Below are positions 16,880 through 27,899 of a DNA stretch of 64,000 nt, in pieces (within the stretch, counting starts at the first letter, position 1; each line of letters starts with the position of its first letter). Source of the stretch: Fibrella forsythiae (lineage in GTDB: Bacteria; Bacteroidota; Bacteroidia; Cytophagales; Spirosomataceae); assembly GCF_017353175.1 (NCBI RefSeq), contig NZ_JAFMYW010000002.1, forward strand, positions 1,232,494 to 1,296,493. Direction: 5' to 3'. The notes under the pieces were generated by a model, which ran no database searches, was not told where the DNA came from, and worked only from the letters and a program-made list of their open reading frames with translations. A program made the position numbers and the translations under genes.

Positions 16880-17836
16880 ATGTCGTTTATCCGAACCGTT
16901 TTGGGTGACATCCCCCCCGCTCAGGCGGGCCTTACCTACGCGCACGAGCACATCGTCATTGATGAGAGCTTTCCAACGCAGGCGAATCCGGATTTTCTGC
17001 TCAACGACGTCGATAAAATAGCGACGGAACTAACGCAGGTGTACCGGGCGGGTGGTCGAACGATGATCGATACCATGCCTGCCAACTGTGGCCGAAACGT
17101 GCTGAAACTGGCCGAGGTATCGCGCCGGTCGGGTATTCAGATCGTGGTGCCTACGGGCATTCACCTGGAGCAGTATTACCCCGCCAGCCACTGGCGCTAT
17201 CAGTATTCGGAAGACCAACTGACCCGGCTGTTTGTTGCCGACGTTGAGGAAGGTATCGACCGGTACGACTACAACGGCCCGGTGCTGAACCGGACCGATC
17301 ATAAAGCGGGCATGATCAAACTGGCCACCGGCGATGATCCCATCACGGCCCATCAGAAGCTGATTTTTTGGGCCGTTGTGAATACTCACCGGGCCACCGG
17401 CGTACCCATTCTGACGCACAGCAACGCCGGACTACACGCCCTGGATCAGGCCGAACGCTTTGCCCGGCTCGGGGCCGATCTCCGGCATGTGGTTATTTCG
17501 CACGTAGACCGGCACAAAGACATCGGCTACCACCGGGCCCTGCTGCAAACCGGCGTTCGGGTGGAGTTCGATAGTGCGTTTCGCTGGAAAGCAGACGAGC
17601 CCAACTGGACCTTTACGCTGCTGGAAACCCTGCTGCCCGACTTCCCCGATCAGATCACCGCTGGTATGGATGCCGCCCGAAACACGTACTGGCAATCGTA
17701 CGGAGGCACGCCGGGCCTAACGTACCTGATGACCACGTTTCGCGACGAACTCACTCACCGTGGGCTAGCCGGCTACTGGAACCGCCTGATGATCGACAAC
17801 CCGACGGCGCTGTACACATTCTGCCAACCGCATTGA
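16880..17836 (+). CDS. Phosphotriesterase-family metal-dependent hydrolase
   Basis: 318 residues, starting 2 bp after the previous gene. Metal ligands of the amidohydrolase fold are visible: TYAHEHIVID (His22, His24), a Lys in GMIKLATG likely to be carbamylated, the His in ILTHSNAG, the His in VISHVDRHKD, and the Asp in TAGMDAARNTYW. In this family PTE homologues such as sugar lactonases or phosphosugar hydrolases are common in sugar operons. Given the oxidoreductases around it, lactone hydrolysis is a reasonable guess. It is cytoplasmic. Confidence 0.88.
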   Translation: MSFIRTVLGDIPPAQAGLTYAHEHIVIDESFPTQANPDFLLNDVDKIATELTQVYRAGGRTMIDTMPANCGRNVLKLAEVSRRSGIQIVVPTGIHLEQYYPASHWRYQYSEDQLTRLFVADVEEGIDRYDYNGPVLNRTDHKAGMIKLATGDDPITAHQKLIFWAVVNTHRATGVPILTHSNAGLHALDQAERFARLGADLRHVVISHVDRHKDIGYHRALLQTGVRVEFDSAFRWKADEPNWTFTLLETLLPDFPDQITAGMDAARNTYWQSYGGTPGLTYLMTTFRDELTHRGLAGYWNRLMIDNPTALYTFCQPH

Positions 17837-17863
17837 TTTCCAACCTTATCTACTACCTAAACC

Positions 17864-19282
17864 ATGCCATCAAGACGACGATTTCTTGGCCAGCTGGGTG
17901 CCACCAGTGCGTTGCTGGCAGGCAGCGAAACGCTGGCCAATGCCGCATCGCGGGGGCTATACGCTGGGTCTACTCACTTGCTGACGCCCCTTGCTCCACG
18001 GTCGGCCGCCGATACGATCAACATCGGCCTGATCGGCGCCGGTATCATTGGGCACTACGATCTGAACTGCATCCTGAAGGTGCCTGGAACAAAGGTTGTG
18101 GCCGTGGCTGACCTCTACCAGCCGCGCCTCGTCCGGGCCAGGGAAGTCTGGGGGAACGACCTGTTTACGACCCGCGATTACCGGGAGGTACTGGCCCGCA
18201 ACGACGTCGATGCGGTGCTCATCTGCGTACCCGATCACTGGCACGACCGCATCTCGATCGATGCACTCCGGGCGGGTAAGCACGTCTACTGCGAAAAGCC
18301 GATGGTTCACCACATCGAGGAAGGCAGGGCGGTGATCGATGCGCACAAAAAATCAGGAAAAGTCTTTCAGGTGGGCAGTCAGCGCGCCAGCAGTGCGGCC
18401 GTACTGGAAGCCAAAAAGCGCTACGAAGCGGGTGATATCGGCGAACTGACGTCGGTAGAGACCTTCCTCGACCGGACCGATGCGCTGGGGGCCTGGCAGT
18501 ACACCTTGCCGCCCAATCTCGACCCGAAGGATGTAGACTGGGACCGGTTTCTGGGCGACGCTCCCAGGCGCCCGTTTCAGGCCGAACGGTTCTTCCGCTG
18601 GCGGAACTATACCGACTACGGAACCGGCGTGGCGGGCGATCTCTTCGTGCACCTGATCACCGGTCTGCACACCATCACCGGCTCGCAGGGGCCGACCCGC
18701 ATTTTCGCGCTGGGTGACCTGAACTTCTGGAAAGATGGCCGCGACGCCTATGATCTGGTGACGGCCATTATGGATTACCCCAAAACCGACAAAAATCCGT
18801 CGTTCCAGTTCACCACGCGGGTCAATCTGGCCACCGGGGCCGGGGGCGACATTCATACGCGGCTGGTGGGAACGGAAGGCGTGATCGACATCGGCTGGAA
18901 CTCGTTCGTGATGAACCGGCTCAAACGGCCCAATGCCCCCATGTACAGCACGGGCTACGATGCCCTGTTCACCTACCCGAAGGCCATGCAGGACGAGTTT
19001 ATCCGGCAGTATGAGCAAAAATATCCGGCCGATCAGTTTTCCCGCACCGTAAAAAACGAACCGGCCGTTGCTTTCAACACACCTGCCGGATACGACGACC
19101 GGCTCGATCATATGATTGTCTTCGTTAATGCCGTCCGGGCAAACAACCCGTCGATGGTGATCGAAGATGCCGAATTTGGGCTACGGGCGGCCGCCCCTTC
19201 GCTGGCGGCCAACCTGAGTGCCCGCCAGCGTAAAGTCATTAATTGGGACCCTGTCGCCATGAAACTGATTAAAACCACTTGA
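17864..19282 (+). CDS. Gfo/Idh/MocA oxidoreductase with Tat signal
   Basis: 472 residues. The N-terminus MPSRRRFLGQLGATSALLAG is a twin-arginine signal, and the Rossmann motif is INIGLIGAGIIGHYDLN. The EKP motif is in HVYCEKPMVHH. The C-terminal domain contains RWRNYTDYGTGVAGDLFVHL, typical of exported GFO_IDH_MocA proteins of Bacteroidota. These use a tightly bound NAD(H) to interconvert sugar hydroxyls and ketones. Its export together with the Tat-signalled TIM barrel suggests that part of the pathway is periplasmic. Confidence 0.92.
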   Translation: MPSRRRFLGQLGATSALLAGSETLANAASRGLYAGSTHLLTPLAPRSAADTINIGLIGAGIIGHYDLNCILKVPGTKVVAVADLYQPRLVRAREVWGNDLFTTRDYREVLARNDVDAVLICVPDHWHDRISIDALRAGKHVYCEKPMVHHIEEGRAVIDAHKKSGKVFQVGSQRASSAAVLEAKKRYEAGDIGELTSVETFLDRTDALGAWQYTLPPNLDPKDVDWDRFLGDAPRRPFQAERFFRWRNYTDYGTGVAGDLFVHLITGLHTITGSQGPTRIFALGDLNFWKDGRDAYDLVTAIMDYPKTDKNPSFQFTTRVNLATGAGGDIHTRLVGTEGVIDIGWNSFVMNRLKRPNAPMYSTGYDALFTYPKAMQDEFIRQYEQKYPADQFSRTVKNEPAVAFNTPAGYDDRLDHMIVFVNAVRANNPSMVIEDAEFGLRAAAPSLAANLSARQRKVINWDPVAMKLIKTT

Positions 19283-19283
19283 T

Positions 19284-20477
19284 ATGCAACAAATTGCTAT
19301 GCTTGGCGGCGGCTTCATAGGCCGCTTCTACGCCGAATCCCTCCACGGTCAGCGCAGCCGCGACCGAGTCATTGCCATTTACGCCCGCCGCGAAGAAACC
19401 GCGCAAAAATTTGCCACCGACTACGGCTGCGCTATCTGGTCGACCGATATGGAAACCGTCATCGCCCACCCCGACGTGACCATGGTCTGCATTGCCCTGC
19501 CCAACAACCTCCACGCCCCGGCCGTGGCACTCTGCGCCAAACACAAAAAGAACGTGGTCTGCACCAAACCCCTGGGCCGCACCGCCGACGAAGCCCGCCA
19601 CATGATGCAACTGGTGGAAGATGCGGGCATTTTTGGCGGCTATCTCGAAGACCTTTGCTATTCGCCTAAGTTTCTCAAAGCCCTCGACACGGTGAAAAGT
19701 GGCTCGCTGGGACGCATTCTGTGGGCCAAATCGCGGGAGACCCACCCCGGCCCCCACTCCAACTGGTTCTGGGACAAAGAGCAGGCTGGCGGCGGCTGCA
19801 TGCTCGATCTGGGCTGTCACTGCGTCGAAATCGCCCGCAATTTCATTGGCAAAGACGTTCGACCCGTGGAGGTGATGTGCTGGGCGGCCACGCAGGTGAA
19901 GCCCATCGACGCCGAAGACCACGCCATTGCGCTGGTGAAGTACGAAAACGGGGCCATCGGTCAGTTTGAGGTGAGCTGGACCTTCCGGGGCGGCATGGAC
20001 CTGCGCGACGAGGTGATGGGCACCGAAGGCACCATCTGGATCAACAACTTTCTGCGCACGGGCTTCGAGATGTTCACCACCGGCAAAGCAGGCGATTATG
20101 TGGCCGAGAAGGCCGAAAGCAACGCGGGTTGGCTGTTTCCGGTTGGCGATGAGGTGAATGACCTGGGCTACAACCACATGTTTACCGACATGTTCAGCGC
20201 CTGCGAGGAAGGTCGCGCCCCGGCCGAAACGTTCTACGATGGGTACGTGGTGAACGCCATTCTGGACGCAGCCTACAAGTCGGCGGAGACCAAGCAGTGG
20301 GAGCCGGTGCAGCTACCCGTCTGGCGCGGACAGGAAGGACTTACCCAGGAGAAAACCCTGACCGACTACGACGCCGACCACTACCTGATCAAAGAGGAAA
20401 TCACCCACGACGGCCGTCACAAGCTGATTCTGAAAGAAAAAACAGGCGGCAAGATCGTGGAGAGAGACCTGCCCTAA
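19284..20477 (+). CDS. Gfo/Idh/MocA oxidoreductase (cytoplasmic)
   Basis: 397 residues starting 1 bp after the previous stop. The Rossmann motif is MQQIAMLGGGFIGRFYAESL, the KP motif is VVCTKPLGRTADEA, and the C-terminal sheet contains GGGCMLDLGCHCVEIARNF. There is no signal peptide, unlike its upstream paralogue, so the pair could work in different compartments or on successive steps. NAD(P)-dependent oxidation of a sugar or inositol-like substrate is inferred. Confidence 0.92.
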   Translation: MQQIAMLGGGFIGRFYAESLHGQRSRDRVIAIYARREETAQKFATDYGCAIWSTDMETVIAHPDVTMVCIALPNNLHAPAVALCAKHKKNVVCTKPLGRTADEARHMMQLVEDAGIFGGYLEDLCYSPKFLKALDTVKSGSLGRILWAKSRETHPGPHSNWFWDKEQAGGGCMLDLGCHCVEIARNFIGKDVRPVEVMCWAATQVKPIDAEDHAIALVKYENGAIGQFEVSWTFRGGMDLRDEVMGTEGTIWINNFLRTGFEMFTTGKAGDYVAEKAESNAGWLFPVGDEVNDLGYNHMFTDMFSACEEGRAPAETFYDGYVVNAILDAAYKSAETKQWEPVQLPVWRGQEGLTQEKTLTDYDADHYLIKEEITHDGRHKLILKEKTGGKIVERDLP

Positions 20478-20489
20478 TCCCTTATTACC

Positions 20490-22205
20490 ATGAACCTGAT
20501 CGGAAACATCAACCAATTCGACGCGATTGTGATTGGCTCGGGCATCAGCGGTGGCTGGGCGGCCAAAGAGCTCGCCCAAAAAGGATTACGCACGCTCGTG
20601 CTGGAGCGCGGCCGCCCGGTTGAGCATGTGAAGGATTACCCGACCACGCTGTCGAGCCCCTGGGAGATGACCCACCGGGGGCGCTACCCGCTCGACGTGC
20701 TGGCTCAGAGCCCTACGCAGGCCAAGGTCAGCTACGCATTCAATGAGTTTTCCGGTCAGTTTTTCGTAAAAGATACCGACCACCCGTACCAGCAGACTAA
20801 ACCGTTCGACTGGATTCGGGGCTATCAGGTGGGCGGCAAATCGCTGAGCTGGGCGCGGTGGACGCAACGGTGGGCGCCCTTCAATTTTGAAGATAACCTC
20901 AAAGACGGGCACGGCGTCGACTGGCCCATCCGTTACGCCGATCTGGCTCCCTGGTATAGTTACGTCGAAAAATTTGCGGGTATCAGCGGGATTAAAGACG
21001 GGTTATCGACGCTGCCCGACGGTGAATTCCTGCCGCCGTTTGAGATGAATTGCATCGAGAAAAGCGTGCGCGATGCCTGGAAAAAACAATATGCCGACCG
21101 CCACCTGATCATCAGCCGAACGGCTAATCTCAGCAAAGCCCAGCCCGTTCATCTGGCCCTGGGCCGGGCCGATTGCCAGTCGCGCAACTGGTGCGGGCGA
21201 GGCTGTCTGTATGGGGCCTATTTTAGCAGCAATTCGGCTACCCTGCCCGCTGCGGCCAAAACCGGTAAACTGACCATCCGCCCGTTCTCGGTGGTTCATT
21301 CTATTATCTACGACGAGAAGAAAGGCCGAGCGACGGGTGTGCGGGTGATCGATACGAACACCAAAGAGATGACCGAGTATTATGCCCGCGTTATTTTCGT
21401 CAACGCGGCTACGCTCAACTCCACGCTGATTCTGCTCAACTCGACCTCGGGCCGTTTTCCGACTGGGCTTGGCAACGATAGTGGCGCACTCGGTCACTAC
21501 CTGATGGACCATAATTATCGGGGGCGGGTCAGCGGGGTTTACGAGGGAACCGACCTGAATGATCGTTATTACTACGGCCGACGCCCCACAGGTACGTATG
21601 TGCCCCGCTTCCGGAATGTACTGGCCGATGCACAGCGCGATTTTGTCAGGGGCTATGCTTATGCCTGTGGCGGCGGACGGGCCGGTTGGGAACGTGGTAA
21701 TGCAGTGGAAGGCTTCGGTGCCGATTTCAAGGATAACCTGTCGCGGCCGGGTGGCTGGTCGTTTAGTATGACGGCTATGGGTGAGATGCTGCCCCGCTAC
21801 GAAAACCACGTGAAACTGAACACCGACGCGAAAGATCAGTGGGGCATGCCAACCCTCGATATCGACTGCGCCTGGGGCGAAAATGAAGACCGCATGACGC
21901 TCGACGCCATTGAGCAGGCTAAAGCGATGATGGAAGCGGCGGGCATCCGGGTTACGGCGGCTATTGATAATAAACAGCCGCCTGGCCTGGCGATCCACGA
22001 AATGGGCACCGCCCGCATGGGGCGCGATCCGAAAACGTCGGTTCTGAATAAATGGAATCAACTCCATTCGGTCAAGAATGTGTTTGTGACTGATGGAGCT
22101 TCCATGGCGTCGTCGGCCTGCCAGAATCCTTCACTCACCTACATGGCCCTAACGGCCCGGGCTGCTGATTATGCCGTTCGGCAGCTCAAAGCAGGTACGT
22201 TGTAG
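20490..22205 (+). CDS. GMC-family oxidoreductase
   Basis: 571 residues, 12 bp after the previous gene. FAD binding: FDAIVIGSGISGGWAAKELA and TLVLERGR. The GMC substrate domain includes GGKSLSWARWTQRW. The C-terminal block has the HEMGTARMG motif and VFVTDGASMASSACQNPSLT, which holds the usual His/Asn catalytic pair. Large-subunit GMC enzymes next to Gfo/Idh and TIM-barrel proteins are known in 3-keto-sugar formation (oxidation at C3 of glycosides). No cytochrome c or small (gluconate dehydrogenase subunit 3) gene is seen nearby. Confidence 0.9.
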   Translation: MNLIGNINQFDAIVIGSGISGGWAAKELAQKGLRTLVLERGRPVEHVKDYPTTLSSPWEMTHRGRYPLDVLAQSPTQAKVSYAFNEFSGQFFVKDTDHPYQQTKPFDWIRGYQVGGKSLSWARWTQRWAPFNFEDNLKDGHGVDWPIRYADLAPWYSYVEKFAGISGIKDGLSTLPDGEFLPPFEMNCIEKSVRDAWKKQYADRHLIISRTANLSKAQPVHLALGRADCQSRNWCGRGCLYGAYFSSNSATLPAAAKTGKLTIRPFSVVHSIIYDEKKGRATGVRVIDTNTKEMTEYYARVIFVNAATLNSTLILLNSTSGRFPTGLGNDSGALGHYLMDHNYRGRVSGVYEGTDLNDRYYYGRRPTGTYVPRFRNVLADAQRDFVRGYAYACGGGRAGWERGNAVEGFGADFKDNLSRPGGWSFSMTAMGEMLPRYENHVKLNTDAKDQWGMPTLDIDCAWGENEDRMTLDAIEQAKAMMEAAGIRVTAAIDNKQPPGLAIHEMGTARMGRDPKTSVLNKWNQLHSVKNVFVTDGASMASSACQNPSLTYMALTARAADYAVRQLKAGTL

Positions 22206-22211
22206 TTGCTT

Positions 22212-22577
22212 ATGCACATCAAATTCTACGCCCCAGAGTGGGGGAATGCCCTCCCGTTTGCCGAGTTTTGCCAGAGCGTGAAAGCCGCTGGCTACGATGG
22301 GGTTGAAATGGCGCTGCCACTTGATCCTGCTGAAAAAAAGAGCCTGCTGGGTACGTTGCAGCAGTATGGTCTTGAGTTGATCGGGCAATACTGGCAATCG
22401 GTTGAGCCGGATCTGGACGCGCATTGCCGAAGCTACGAAACGTACCTGCGCCACCTGATCGACGCCCGGCCCGTTCTGGTGAACTGCCAGACAGGCAAAG
22501 ACTTTTTCACCCCGGAGCAGAACCGGCAACTGTTCGATCTGGCGGCCTGACTTTCGGCCGAAACCGGGGTTAAGATG
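22212..22577 (+). pseudogene. Truncated sugar phosphate isomerase/epimerase with in-frame stop
   Basis: Starts ATG at 22212 (TTG at 22206 also possible) right after the GMC stop. The N-terminal 110 residues resemble a xylose isomerase-like TIM barrel: MHIKFYAPEWGNALPF, AGYDGVEMALP. The frame is closed by TGA at 22548-22550, yet the same frame continues LSAETGVKM, as expected for the family, before it diverges. A nonsense mutation followed by loss of the remaining roughly 150 codons is the simplest reading. It ends the operon. Confidence 0.75.
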
Positions 22578-22863
22578 TCTATACTTTCCACGGAGGAACA
22601 AGTTAAAGATAGAACAATCCATGGTTAGGCTAAGATACTTCAGTTGCCTGCTCTTGAAATAACTGCGCTACATCAGTTTTCGAAATGATTGATAACAACC
22701 CGGCTGGTATGAAATACCTGTTGGCATGTTTTTAAGAGTAATCGTCAAACGCTTATCCTGAGTGATCCGATACGTGTAAACTGTCCAGCCCGATTTCCTC
22801 TTTCTGGACTATCTAATATAGGGTAATGCGAGGTGCGTTTCGCCGAAACAGGTGTATGCAATG

Positions 22864-24540
22864 TCACTGGCCGGTGTTGAGCTTTACCTCCCGGAACATG
22901 AACGGATTGTCACTACGTCTCAGCTCCTTTCCGCTGACAGTCGTAATGTTTCTGAGGGTAACCTCTTTGGTAATCACATAGGGGAATTTTTCCCGGTAGG
23001 ACTGGTCCGTCATTTGCGGATTGATATTGGCGAAAATGGCAGGTCCCCGGTAGTTTTCAGGGTGCTGTGAGTCGTCGATTCGAAGGTTGTCAATGGTGAT
23101 TTGCTCCGGCATATAGCAGGTGTAGCCAAAATCGTGCTCACCTGAATAGGAGCCACTGATCAGGGCGACACTGGTTTGCCGAGCGTCGGCCGGCACAAAA
23201 ACACAGTTGCGAATCACCAGTTCTCCCTGCCAGGTGCTGCCGTAGTCGGGGCGTAAATTAACCAGACTTCTGCCACGGATGGTCGAATTCTCGATCAGCA
23301 GGAGGCCGCTGCCAATGGCATTGATTCCCATGTGGCCCAGCGTTGAGTTGCGTATGGTGGCATTGGCAACGCCCTGATGCGCATCAAACCGAGAGAGGGT
23401 ACACCCATCATAAAGCAGATTCTTACAGAAATTAGACCCCAGGATGCCCCAGTATCTGGTGTCGTTGATATCATTGGTCTGGCTGCAATTCAGGAACGAA
23501 ACGTTCAATGCACGGTTTGCAGAGAGGTCATACGTACCCATGGAAACAGGTTTACCCGCTGCGCCAATGGTGCTGTATGTCCGGTGTCCGGTCAGAATCG
23601 AATTCTTTATCGTTACGTAGGCGCAGTCACCAATGTTGATAAAGCCTCCGTAGGGCGCACCGTGGTCCCCTTCGCCCTCAATACGGTGTTGCAGGCCGTC
23701 AATGATCACATTAGATCGTCGGATGGCGAGGTTACGGTTATAATAGGTATACGCTGACTCGGCTTTATTGGCAATGGTGGTGAAGCGTCCCCCCGTGATC
23801 TGTAGCGGTTTCTCATCAATGGGCAGCGCGACCATATCTGTGATTCGGTCGAATGTCCAGATGATCGGAGCATTCATATCAACATTACCGTTTTTGTCTA
23901 CCACAAACAGATCGGTCTGGGGAGAGCCATTGTTTTGGTTGAGCCCATAGCGGATGTACTGCTTCACAGTAGTATTGGTAACGGTGATCAGGCAGGGCCC
24001 AGGCAAAGACACGTCGATTTTTTTCTGGTTCCGCTGAATAGAGGATATGCTTTCCAGCTTAAAGGGTTTGAGGGCTGAACCTACCGTGAACACAGCAGCA
24101 TTGCGATTTTGCACCTCCGTATCGTCAATGATGAAGGATGCCGTATTGAAATCAGTATCCGTCCGGATGAGTGCTGTTCGCTCTTTCCCGCCAATATAAT
24201 AGGTGGCTTTCCCATCGGCTTTTACCGAAAGACCGTGAAGATTGGCAAACGCATGGGTGGCAGCAATAGCGTCCATATCATCGGCTTTGCCATCCCCTTT
24301 GGCACCAAAATCGCTATAGCGGACCAAGCTGGCAGCTTTGTATTTATCCACGTTCCTGGGGGACACGTTCACCTGTAAGTTCCCGTTTTCATTGGTGTAT
24401 ACCCGGGTTTTCCCATCCAGGGAGGTGATCACTACCTGTTCAGGGGAGCCTTTCGTCTGAGCCTTTACCACTACTGCAGCTAGTACCAGGAGGCATGTCA
24501 GGATCAGGTGCGTCATCCTGTTCAGTAGGGTCGTCGTCAT
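22864..24540 (-). CDS. Secreted right-handed beta-helix (pectate-lyase-like) protein
   Basis: 558 residues from 24540, or 550 from the ATG at 24516. A signal peptide is seen (LILTCLLVLAAVVVKAQ). The motif YSDFGAKGDGKADDMDAIAA is the classic start of pectate_lyase_3/GH28-like beta-helix proteins. Repeated strands follow (NALN, YVTIKNSIL, ATIRNSTLGHMGINAIGSGL, LLIENSTIRG). Such proteins are polysaccharide lyases, hydrolases or carbohydrate-binding surface proteins; catalytic residues cannot be assigned here. It is the last gene of the minus-strand PUL, 252 bp from the next gene upstream. Confidence 0.85.
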   Translation of the reverse strand: MTTTLLNRMTHLILTCLLVLAAVVVKAQTKGSPEQVVITSLDGKTRVYTNENGNLQVNVSPRNVDKYKAASLVRYSDFGAKGDGKADDMDAIAATHAFANLHGLSVKADGKATYYIGGKERTALIRTDTDFNTASFIIDDTEVQNRNAAVFTVGSALKPFKLESISSIQRNQKKIDVSLPGPCLITVTNTTVKQYIRYGLNQNNGSPQTDLFVVDKNGNVDMNAPIIWTFDRITDMVALPIDEKPLQITGGRFTTIANKAESAYTYYNRNLAIRRSNVIIDGLQHRIEGEGDHGAPYGGFINIGDCAYVTIKNSILTGHRTYSTIGAAGKPVSMGTYDLSANRALNVSFLNCSQTNDINDTRYWGILGSNFCKNLLYDGCTLSRFDAHQGVANATIRNSTLGHMGINAIGSGLLLIENSTIRGRSLVNLRPDYGSTWQGELVIRNCVFVPADARQTSVALISGSYSGEHDFGYTCYMPEQITIDNLRIDDSQHPENYRGPAIFANINPQMTDQSYREKFPYVITKEVTLRNITTVSGKELRRSDNPFMFREVKLNTGQ

Positions 24541-24792
24541 TCGTTTCAGATTCAGTTAGCGGGTTATGAATTGGGTGTCAGTCAGGACAGTTACAGTAGG
24601 GATAGGTCGTCGAGCTGATTAACTTTACCGGTGGCGACCCCCGAACGCACCTGATCGAAGCCTTGGGGACCTTCTTTTTCAATCGGCTGGGCGTGACTGG
24701 TTGTACCGAGAATGCCGAAAGCTGTCGACAGAAGGAGTCATTTCTTAAGTATTCGATTGGCCGACGACCCATTCAGATCGTCGGCGATGAAT

Positions 24793-27259
<2,467 letters not shown>

Positions 27260-27411
27260 CGTATTCGTTCTTTAGTTAACATGGTTAATCGTAGCGCAGG
27301 ACTGCCTCTGGATTTCGCTACGTTTATTTAAAAGAAATGGAGCCATCTCCTGTATACTCCGACGTCAGAGTAGACATTCGTTGGCTGTTCTGTCTGAGCT
27401 ATAGCACGCGA

Positions 27412-27843
27412 CTAGTTTCGAAATTGAAGGACTTTGACTGTAGCGACAGCAGCCTGACCGGCCGGAAATTTCACAAACAGGCCGTGTGTGATGGACTGAG
27501 ATGCCTTTGACAGCCTGGCTTACCGTTTTCCAGTTCGCCATTCCACCGGTTGAGCTGAACGGAATACTGGCCATTTTTCCCGGCGGTCAGATCGTCAGGC
27601 CATACTTCCAACGTACCTGACGTGCCGGCCGAAAGCTGGGCCTGCATCTGTTTGGCAGCTTCTTTTCCGGTACCCAGATCAACGCCCGACAGCATGAACC
27701 AGCCGCTCTGCTCATAGTTGCTGGTGACGCCAGCCTCAGCGGTTTCTCCGACTTTTTAGACGCCGAAGTAATTGCGGTACCCAATAACCGGGAGGCTGGC
27801 GGTAGCAATGTAAAGGTCTTGCCGGTTTTCATTCGTCCACCAA
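27412..27843 (-). pseudogene. Broken C-terminal part of a secreted carbohydrate-active protein
   Basis: Read on the minus strand, one frame gives LYIATASLPVIGYRNYFGV, a TAA stop (27756-27758), then YEQSGWFMLSGVDLGTGKEA and QAQLSAGTSGTLEVW. After a frameshift near 27500 another frame ends HGLFVKFPAGQAAVATVKVL. The pieces look like a carbohydrate-binding beta-sandwich from the C-terminus of a glycosidase (CBM6-like, as in many GH43 proteins). At least one nonsense and one frameshift are present, and the catalytic part is missing. It sits between the GH8 and GH97 genes. Confidence 0.6.
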
Positions 27844-27899
27844 TTTGAGTATCCTTTTTACGTCACAGGTTGGGAAAAGTGAGCTGTGCTCGCTTCAGC

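Noticed and set aside
18353..19111. Minus-strand ORF of 252 codons
   Set aside because: Antisense to the Tat-exported Gfo/Idh gene and without recognisable domains.
19269..20177. Minus-strand ORF of 302 codons
   Set aside because: Antisense to the second Gfo/Idh gene; His- and Val-rich shadow translation.
21003..22067. Minus-strand ORF of 354 codons
   Set aside because: Antisense to the GMC oxidoreductase gene; no motif or start signal of its own.
24541..24792. Possible small gene between the beta-helix and CE1-like genes
   Set aside because: Short frames exist on both strands but none has a start signal or recognisable motif; a plus-strand frame may be a remnant, but I cannot identify it.
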